Part shown: piece after piece, positions 58,060 through 64,000 of the stretch | How positions within the stretch are numbered: position 1 is the stretch's first letter | How the letters are laid out: every line of letters starts with the position of its first letter | Translations under genes and position numbers: made by a program | Notes under the pieces: generated by a model | Databases searched by the model: none | What the model was told of the DNA's origin: nothing | Seen by the model: only the letters and a program-made list of their open reading frames with translations | NCBI GenBank assembly: GCA_013399305.1 | Contig: VXAI01000138.1 | Location: forward strand, 1,150,545 to 1,214,544 | Length of the DNA stretch: 64,000 bases | Source of the DNA: Rostratula benghalensis | Taxonomy: Eukaryota; Chordata; Aves; Charadriiformes; Rostratulidae | Direction: 5' to 3'

Positions 58060-58470
58060 TCATAGAATAGTTAGTTTGGGTTGGGAGGGAACTTTCAGAG
58101 GTCGTCTAGTCCAACCCCCCCAGCAGTGAGCAGGGACATCTTCAACTCCATCGTGTTGCTCAGAACCCTGTCCAACCTGGCTTTGAATGTTTCCAGGGAT
58201 GGATCATCTACCACCTCTCTGGGCGACCTGGGACAGTGTTTCACCATCCTCATTGTATATATATATATATATATATATAAAAATCTTCCTTGTATCTATG
58301 CTAAATCTACCCTCTTTCAGTTTAAAGCTATCACCCCTTGTCCTGTTGCAACAGGACCTACTAAAACATCTGTCCCCATTTTTCTTACAAGCCCCTTTTA
58401 GGTACTGAAAGGCTGCAATAAGGTCCTTGCTGGAGCCTTCCCTTCTCCAGGCTGAACAACCCAGGCTGGT
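58060..58470 (-). mobile_element. CR1 LINE 3' portion with embedded TA microsatellite
   Basis: The plus strand is a clear reverse-complement CR1: starts ATCATAGAATAG, then TTGGGTTGGGAGGGA, TCGTCTAGTCCAACCCCC, CCACCTCTCTGGGCGACC, CTCTTTCAGTTTAAAGC and TCTCCAGGCTGAACAACCCA. A (TA)12 tract interrupts it at 58256-58279. It lies just downstream of the inferred ABCA 3' end. Confidence 0.95.
58256..58279. repeat. (TA)12 microsatellite within CR1
   Basis: Twelve uninterrupted TA units. Confidence 0.95.
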
Positions 58471-58699
58471 TTCCAGAGGGAGGAGTGACAGCCACTGGTC
58501 CCAGCGTGGAGGGAGGGCAGGGGTGAGCCCGTTTGCCAAGCCAGGCTGCCTGAGATAGTAAACATGAGTGACTACAACCACCTGGCCAGCAGCCCTGAGC
58601 TCTCTGCAGCCACTCCAGCCCCAGGGGAAGGAGTGTGAGCAGCTCAGCTGTTCCTGACGGTCCACAGCAATGATGACATACGAGGGTGTAACCACAGTT

Positions 58700-59167
58700 T
58701 CTATAGAGACATTTATTGGAAGGGTATAAAAATAGAATGGGAATTTCAATAAGATGTATTTAAACATGTCTTTGGCAAATAGTCCCACAGGTTGGTGGGA
58801 GAGGAGCCCAGGAGGTTGGCAGAGTGTCCAGAGTACCTGATGCACCCAGATCTGCTCAGCAAAGCAGAGCCTTGACCTCCAGAGATGGGTTATGACCCTT
58901 CTTTCTGCAAACTTCCCTGTCCCTCTGCCACACGCTGCGCCGCTTGCCACAGACACCATCTCATCAGCCAGCCATTGGGAACACAACTTGGGGTAGGACT
59001 TAGAGCAGACTCCTGCAGAGCCCAGGTGAAATGTCTTCTGCGTTGGAGAGGAGCCCTCAGCGCCTGTTCCTCCTCTTGGTGGTAGACTGATAGTGGCAGT
59101 AAATATGTGCACTATCACATCAGCTGGCTTAATACTGAGTAACGTGAAAATGAGCATCTTTGGATCT
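58700..59167 (-). other. 3' untranslated region of the ABCA gene (inferred)
   Basis: Sequence between the stop codon and the candidate poly(A) signal. It contains no exon. It is fully covered by a long out-of-frame open frame described under findings. Confidence 0.55.
58712..58717 (-). terminator. candidate poly(A) signal of the ABCA gene
   Basis: AATAAA on the minus strand about 450 bases after the stop, with GT-rich sequence downstream (TGTGGTT, TGCTGTGG). Confidence 0.55.
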
Positions 59168-59266
59168 TTAACAGTCCTGCTGCTGAAGTTGCTTCCATTC
59201 AAAAGCCCCATCCAAAGTCAGATCAAAGTTATCCTTTTCCTGTTCTCGGGAGAGCTCCAAAAACAC
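59168..59266 (-). CDS. ABCA8: ABCA final exon with stop
   Basis: Reads [20 protein letters not shown] and [12 protein letters not shown], then TAA (59168-59170). VFLELSxEQE is the conserved ABCA VFVN-like motif region near the C-terminus. The acceptor is CATTTCAG. Confidence 0.94.
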   Translation of the reverse strand: MFLELSREQEKDNFDLTLDGAFEWKQLQQQDC

Positions 59267-62200
59267 CTGAAATGGGCAAGATAAAACTCTGATTATTCCT
59301 CTGACTTTCACCAACCACTGGGATGCTCCTTTACAGGAGGAGCAGCTCTGCAGCCCCTGTGAGAGGTGCATGAAGCCGGTTTCTACCAAAAGCATCCACC
59401 CCTTGGATGTGCTGTGTCCCCGTCTCAGGTGAGCACAGTCAGGCAGCGACACTTTGCCTAGGATTGTTCCCACCGTGCTAAATCCCAGCAGTGAAAGAAA
59501 CCAAACCATTTTCCACCACTTTCCCAGTAGAGGACTCCTCACCACCATCCCCCCAGGCAGTTTTTTTCTGCCACTGTGCTGACCCAGGTGTCACTGGGGC
59601 TTTGGTTCCTGCTCATGCCTTCACAGCACGCCTAGCCTTGAAATCACCTGCCTGAGCCAAAGTATTCAAAGAGAAGCTGTACTCCTCGAGGTTGAAGTTT
59701 CGTTTGGCTGTGGAGAAATGGAAAGAGAGTCAAAAGTTAGCAGTCTCTGTTCCACCTTTTCAAAAAGTCATCTTGTTTCACTCTCACCTTCCTCTAGCTT
59801 GGAGAAAGACTGAGACAGGGGCAGTGCATCTTCCATTGGGACCTTGTAGACGAGCAAAGAGGGGAACCTTGAAGAAAACAAAGAAAAGGTGGTTCTTGCT
59901 CTGTGTTGAGGTTCTGGGATCAAAAGTTTATGTCATGCTCTGAGCTGGATGGATGGATGTTTTGCTGCAGGGATCCCAGCAGGGCTGGATGTGGTGACAT
60001 CAGATCCCCACACAGGGATTCTGAGCTGTTCATCCCTCTCCAGCTCAGATCCTGTGCCTGGCCATCACACCGGGCACATCTTTCGGGATGAGGTAGTGTT
60101 GCAACCACAGTTCAATCCCATATTTTTTAGTTACCTCTCCTGACGGGCTGCGCTGGGGAAAATCCTCAAAATCTCAGCATGGAGCAGATCAGTGAGCTCT
60201 GGGTCCTTGACCTTAATTTCCAGCAGGTAGCCTTTGCCAAACTTGTTCTTCAGGTACTGAATGGAGCCAATGCACCTGCAGGAGAGGGAGGGGGAAAAAT
60301 AAAAAAGATGTCAATGTGAAATCATTGGTACCCCATGATCTGCTCCTTCCCAAATTCCTGCTGGAATCATGGGGAGCAGTTCGTAAAGCCTTTAGTGACA
60401 GGCTCAGGCAGGTGAGGCTGGAGGAGAAGCCCCTGTCGCTGTTTTCCCAGCCCAGCCCCGTGCTGCTGCCCACCGTAGCTGCCCGGACACCACGATGGCC
60501 ACGCGGTCGCACACCGCCTCCGCCTCCTCCATGTAGTGTGTCGTCAGGATGGCTCCCCTCTCCTCGGTTTTCAGGGCAGCACGGATCATTTTCCTGAGGA
60601 CCAGAGTGGGAGGGAAAAAGAGTTAACGCTCCCTGGGGATATCAGGCACTTTTTCTTGTGCCTTTGTCTCTCTAAATGCCTCTCCTCTAAAATAAAAGCT
60701 TTACATACAGCAGCCTTAGACTGATGTGCACATGGCAATACTTTGAAATAATGGCAAAAAATATTTTTTACTCAGGTCCCTCTATAAATTTTTCCAAGTC
60801 CTGTATATGACTGTCCTAAAGTTTGCAACAGGGATGAAGGTAAAATGCCTTTTCTCTCTTCTTGTTCATACTTCAGCATGAGAGAACCGGGGAAATGGAG
60901 TTTCCAGTAAAACCATTGGCATGTGATGAGCAGCACTAACTGCTAATGGGGTAAAATGCTCTTTCCCTCCCCCTTAGGTACCTGCTCCTGCCTTCCAGCC
61001 CCCTACCCACCGTGGAGGCACAGTGCCCGAGCTCCTACTCACCAGACACGGCGCTGCCCATTGGGGTCCATGCCAGTTGAAGGCTCGTCCAGGAGCAGGA
61101 CCGCGGGGCTGCCCAGCACACTCACTGCGAAGCACAGCTACCACGGGGAAAGGGGCTTGGGTCAAATCTCTTGCAGTTCCTGGGCTTCACTTATGGGAAT
61201 GGGGGTTCTGATTTATAGCAAATGTGGCCTTGGAAAAGGCTGATTTCCCACCCTGGGGTGCTCTCCTGGGTAGCTCAGAGCACAGGTCGGTTCCCCTGCT
61301 CATGGAGGGGATTTGTGTCCTCTGAGCACTGCAGTGCTCATTACACGCAACACAAAACCCACCTTCCTGGTTACACCGGCAGACAATTTTCTGATTTTTT
61401 TTTTCAAACAGTCTTGAAGCTGCAGAGCATTCACTATTCTGTTGGGAAAGGAAACAAATGGAAAAAAATAACATTTTTGTTATTCCTGACGCAGTACTCT
61501 CATTAAGAATTCCCAAAATTATATGAAAAAGGATCTTTCTTCCCTTTGCTCTTGACTCCTGCTTGTTTACATTAAACATTTATCGTGTTATTAAAATGTA
61601 AGTGAATATTTGAAGCAAAATAAGCCACAAGCTCTTTTCTAAACCCATCATTAGTGTCAAGAGCATTATAAATCCATTCCACTGTGCCAGTGTCAGCGGA
61701 GCAGGCAGTATTAGGCACCCTTTCTTGTAGTGCCAAACTGTAACATCAGAGATTTTAGAAATGCTTCCTAAAGATAACATACTTAAAAGGACATTAGTGG
61801 TAAATTTATCCCCGCTAAATGCACTTAGGCAAATTGGAGATTTTCTTAACCCACTCCCTTAATCACAGCATTTAGCACAAAGGCACTTTTGCAGCTCCGT
61901 TTCCTGAGTTTCTTTCAAGGTTTGCCTCTGGCTCACAGCGAATTTTGACTTTTTGGCCCCCTCCCCTCACTCCAGGACTAGGGAGTGAAGACCAACCCCT
62001 GGAGACCCCCTCCATCCGTACCGGTGGACAGCAGCAGCTGTATCCTCCTTGCACACCCCTTTCACGGCCGCGTAGACCCGCAGGTGCTCCTGCACGGTGA
62101 GCTCTGGCCAGAGCGGGTTCTCCTGGGGGCAGTACCCCAGGAAGGCAGGCGTGTGGTCCTGGAGGGGGGAGGCTGCTCCATCTCCCCTCTTCATCAGCAC

Positions 62201-63748
62201 CTGCATGACCAGGCAGAGGGCCTTGCTCTCATGTAGCCTTGCCCAGGGAATGGTGCAGAGGAAGACTATGGGCTTTCCTTGGAGTTTTAGGGGAGGAAAC
62301 CCAGAGAACTAGGGGTTGGCTTTGCAGCCCTGGTTTCTAGATACAAATGTGGCCAATTAGGGTAGCTGCAACTGCCTGTCAAAGTTAGAAGTCGCTCAAA
62401 ATTTTTTTTATTCATATATTATTAATTAGCATAATGCATTCAGTTAAAACCTCAATTTCTAATAATGCTTTGAAAAAATATTATAGCTTAGCCGTGGGGC
62501 AAAGTTTTCACTTGTGCTTTTATCACGAGTTTATTCCTTTTCCCCGGATGCCTCCTACCTGCCCAGCAGTCGGTGTTGTCTCCCCAGTAATCATTTTGAT
62601 AGCTGTGCTTTTCCCAGCTCCATTGGGCCCCAGAAGGCCTAATACTTCTCCTGGAATCAATACACACAATTTCTTAGCAGTACTCCCCATTCAACAAACC
62701 TACCAGGCACAGTCCCAGAAAGGAAAAAAATAAAAAAAACAAAAGAGAGTGTGCTGCTATCAAAGCCCATATAAACAGTATAAATATGAGCTCTGAGAGC
62801 CCACCATGTTTGAGCTCTGACTGATGCTGTGAGTCTGAGCGTTGCTCCAAGGTGTCTCAGAAGCCACTGCTGATGTGGATCCTGGAGAGAGGGGGCTACC
62901 CCCTTGCTTTGGACAACAGAGAGTCAAAGGTAAACAACAGGATGTAGCCAGTCCCTGTTACCCATTAACACACAGACCCCAGATCAAACGTGCCTTAACC
63001 ACAGCACAAACAGATTTGACCTTTACATCTTTGCTCAGATAATGGAGAGCTTGCAGAGAATTAACTCTCTGGGTAGGACAGGGGCTGGGGACAAGGGGGG
63101 GCAGGTTGGGGAGAACAGTCCCAGTTCTCACCTTTTTTAACACAGAAGGAAACATTTCGCGTGGCCATTTTCTTCTTCTTCTTAAAAACAGAACCAGCTT
63201 GCTTTACTTTATATTCTTTGCACAGATTGCTGACAATAATGACTGATTTCTGAAAGTGAGGAGGAAGAAGAAAGATCAGGCTGTTCTATCGGGTAACATC
63301 AACCTTCAGTAATATTATTTCACTAAAAAGGCAGAAAACCTTCTACAGATCTTTGAATTTGTTTATAGTTCATTGAGCTTATGAGGAGCAACAGGGCACT
63401 TTGTTGTCAGCATTCTGTGTTGTCAGCATTCTGTCAGATTCCTCTAAAGCAGTTTCTTCTCTGTCCTGGTGGGACCCACACAGTACGTTGGGGAGTTTGA
63501 TTTTCCTGGTGAGAACAGCACAGGCAGAGCCCCCACCCACACTTACTGATACCTTCCTGGTTTGATTTTCACCAGTGGGCTTCTTACTGGTATAAAATCA
63601 AACAGAAAGGACAACCCTTAGTCATACCTCCTTGTGAGCTGGAGCTGCTATGGCATTTCTCACTGCTGTTCTTTCAGCTTTAACATCTTCATCTTCCTCT
63701 TCAAGCTCCTCAGGGTGCTGGTGGCTGCTTTCTCTTCTTGGGGAAATC
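59168..63748 (-). CDS. ABCA8: ABC transporter subfamily A, ABCA8/9/10-like, C-terminal half of NBD2 region (11 exons)
   Basis: Full-length ABCA proteins are two-halved membrane lipid transporters driven by ATP. Here the last 11 exons encode 391 residues: an acidic linker ([10 protein letters not shown]), the second nucleotide-binding domain and the C-terminal regulatory tail. Exons: 63628-63748, 63132-63249, 62559-62650, 62022-62200, 61363-61438, 61043-61137, 60474-60593, 60135-60275, 59788-59867, 59652-59707 and 59168-59266. Motifs in order: Walker [11 protein letters not shown]-loop YCPQEN, degenerate signature LSAGVTRK, Walker B VLLLDEP, D-loop STGMDP, H-loop TTH. The phrases FLGYCPQEN and VYAAVKG, the tail FEWKQL, and the position next to FAM20A favour the ABCA8/9/6/10 group over ABCA5. 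Which paralogue is not decidable here, so the symbol is provisional. One intron (after 59652) needs a GC donor. The 5' part lies beyond the window. Confidence 0.93.
59652..59707 (-). CDS. ABCA8: ABCA exon, C-terminal region, GC donor
   Basis: 56 bases reading [18 protein letters not shown]. It has a CTCCACAG acceptor. The donor has to be GCAGGT to keep frame with the final exon (VFLELS). The GT four bases further on would shift the frame and stop after about 13 codons. Confidence 0.9.
59788..59867 (-). CDS. ABCA8: ABCA exon, C-terminal region
   Basis: Reads [20 protein letters not shown] and FSKLEE plus one base. It has a TTCTTCAAG acceptor and a GTGAGA donor. 80 bases. Confidence 0.92.
60135..60275 (-). 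CDS. ABCA8: ABCA exon following NBD2
   Basis: Reads [35 protein letters not shown] and ends PSAARQE. The GSIQxLKxKFGKGY block is typical of ABCA C-termini. It has a CCTGCAG acceptor and a GTAACT donor. Confidence 0.94.
60474..60593 (-). CDS. ABCA8: ABCA exon with H-loop
   Basis: Reads [20 protein letters not shown] and [19 protein letters not shown]. The His of TTHY is the switch histidine. It has a TCCTCAG acceptor and a GTGGGC donor. Confidence 0.95.
61043..61137 (-). CDS. ABCA8: ABCA exon with Walker B and D-loop
   Basis: Reads [20 protein letters not shown] and [17 protein letters not shown] carries the Mg-coordinating Asp and catalytic Glu; STGMDP is the D-loop. It has a CGTGGTAG acceptor and a GTGAGT donor. 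Confidence 0.95.
61363..61438 (-). CDS. ABCA8: ABCA exon with degenerate ABC signature
   Basis: Short 76-base exon reading [20 protein letters not shown] and GVTRK. The LSAG element replaces the canonical LSGGQ. It contains a run of ten A residues encoding part of the Lys cluster. It has a CCCAACAG acceptor and a GTGGGT donor. Confidence 0.92.
62022..62200 (-). CDS. ABCA8: ABCA exon with Q-loop
   Basis: Reads [40 protein letters not shown] and on to EDTAAAVH. The Gln of YCPQEN is the Q-loop. It has a CATGCAG acceptor and a GTACGG donor. 179 bases. Confidence 0.95.
62559..62650 (-). CDS. ABCA8: ABCA exon with Walker A of NBD2
   Basis: Reads [20 protein letters not shown] and [19 protein letters not shown] is the ATP phosphate-binding loop. 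It has a GATTCCAG acceptor and a GTAGGA donor. Confidence 0.95.
63132..63249 (-). CDS. ABCA8: ABCA exon, start of NBD2
   Basis: Starts [20 protein letters not shown] and ends [17 protein letters not shown] plus one base of Gly. The VSNLxKEY motif opens the nucleotide-binding domain. It has a CTTTCAG acceptor and a GTGAGA donor. Confidence 0.93.
63402..63433. repeat. 16-base tandem duplication in an ABCA intron
   Basis: TGTTGTCAGCATTCTG occurs twice head to tail. Confidence 0.95.
63628..63748 (-). CDS. ABCA8: ABCA exon with acidic linker before NBD2
   Basis: Begins [20 protein letters not shown] and ends AIAAPAHKE. The ISPR motif followed by an acidic stretch is typical of the linker after the second transmembrane domain. 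It has a TTTGTAG acceptor and a GTATGA donor. Confidence 0.92.
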
Positions 63749-64000
63749 CTACAAACCCACCAGGTTCATCTTAGCATTTTGTTCTTTACCCTTGTTCCCC
63801 ACCAATGTGGTTTAGATCGACCAAGACTGAATGTTCTTCTGGTTCAATATTTCTTGTGGGGTTTTTTTATAATTATTCTTTTTTTAAAAAAAATTGTAAC
63901 CTTTCTGTATTTCACAAAGGACCAAGCTGGTGGTTCTCCACTGTGTGGGGACACTAACAAGTTTAAGAGCTGTTCTATATTGTTATAGCACTGTAATATT

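Noticed and set aside
61187..61579. 130-codon minus-strand frame as a separate gene
   Set aside because: It spans the true 76-base ABCA exon in another frame plus intron sequence.

Overview
This is vertebrate nuclear DNA, most likely from a bird. Three genes with vertebrate-style introns can be read in the order PRKAR1A (+), FAM20A (-), ABCA8/9-type transporter (-). This is the gene order of human 17q24, which corresponds to chicken chromosome 18 by established synteny. The repeats I can recognise are CR1 LINE fragments, the typical avian and reptilian retroposon. FAM20A spans only about 12 kb and the FAM20A-ABCA interval about 35 kb, much tighter than in mammals, which favours a bird over a crocodile or turtle. 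Species cannot be called.

Layout. Positions 1-6149 hold the last eight coding exons of PRKAR1A, both cAMP-binding domains, with a 3'UTR to about 8475. Positions 8476-10847 are a convergent intergenic spacer. Positions 11226-23410 hold FAM20A on the minus strand: ten complete exons plus the 3' tip of exon 1. The rest of exon 1 and the promoter lie in an 871-base assembly gap (23411-24281), next to a G-rich minisatellite. From 24282 to about 58700 I find no supportable gene. This stretch holds short CR1 pieces, microsatellites, two clean tandem duplications, a 35-base gap, a small orphan CpG island (about 53275-53575) and several AT-rich islands that could be regulatory. Positions 59168-63748 hold the last eleven exons of a full-size ABCA transporter (second nucleotide-binding domain and C-terminus), minus strand, continuing beyond the window.

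The three genes are unrelated in function and share conserved neighbourhood only. PRKAR1A holds protein kinase A inactive until cAMP binds. FAM20A is the secretory-pathway pseudokinase that activates the kinase FAM20C. The ABCA protein is a membrane lipid transporter. Splice phase and exon length agree across all 27 visible introns. Three of these introns need a GC rather than GT donor, which is the most checkable oddity here. I found no mobile defence system, CRISPR array, rRNA or tRNA, and no convincing undescribed biological system.
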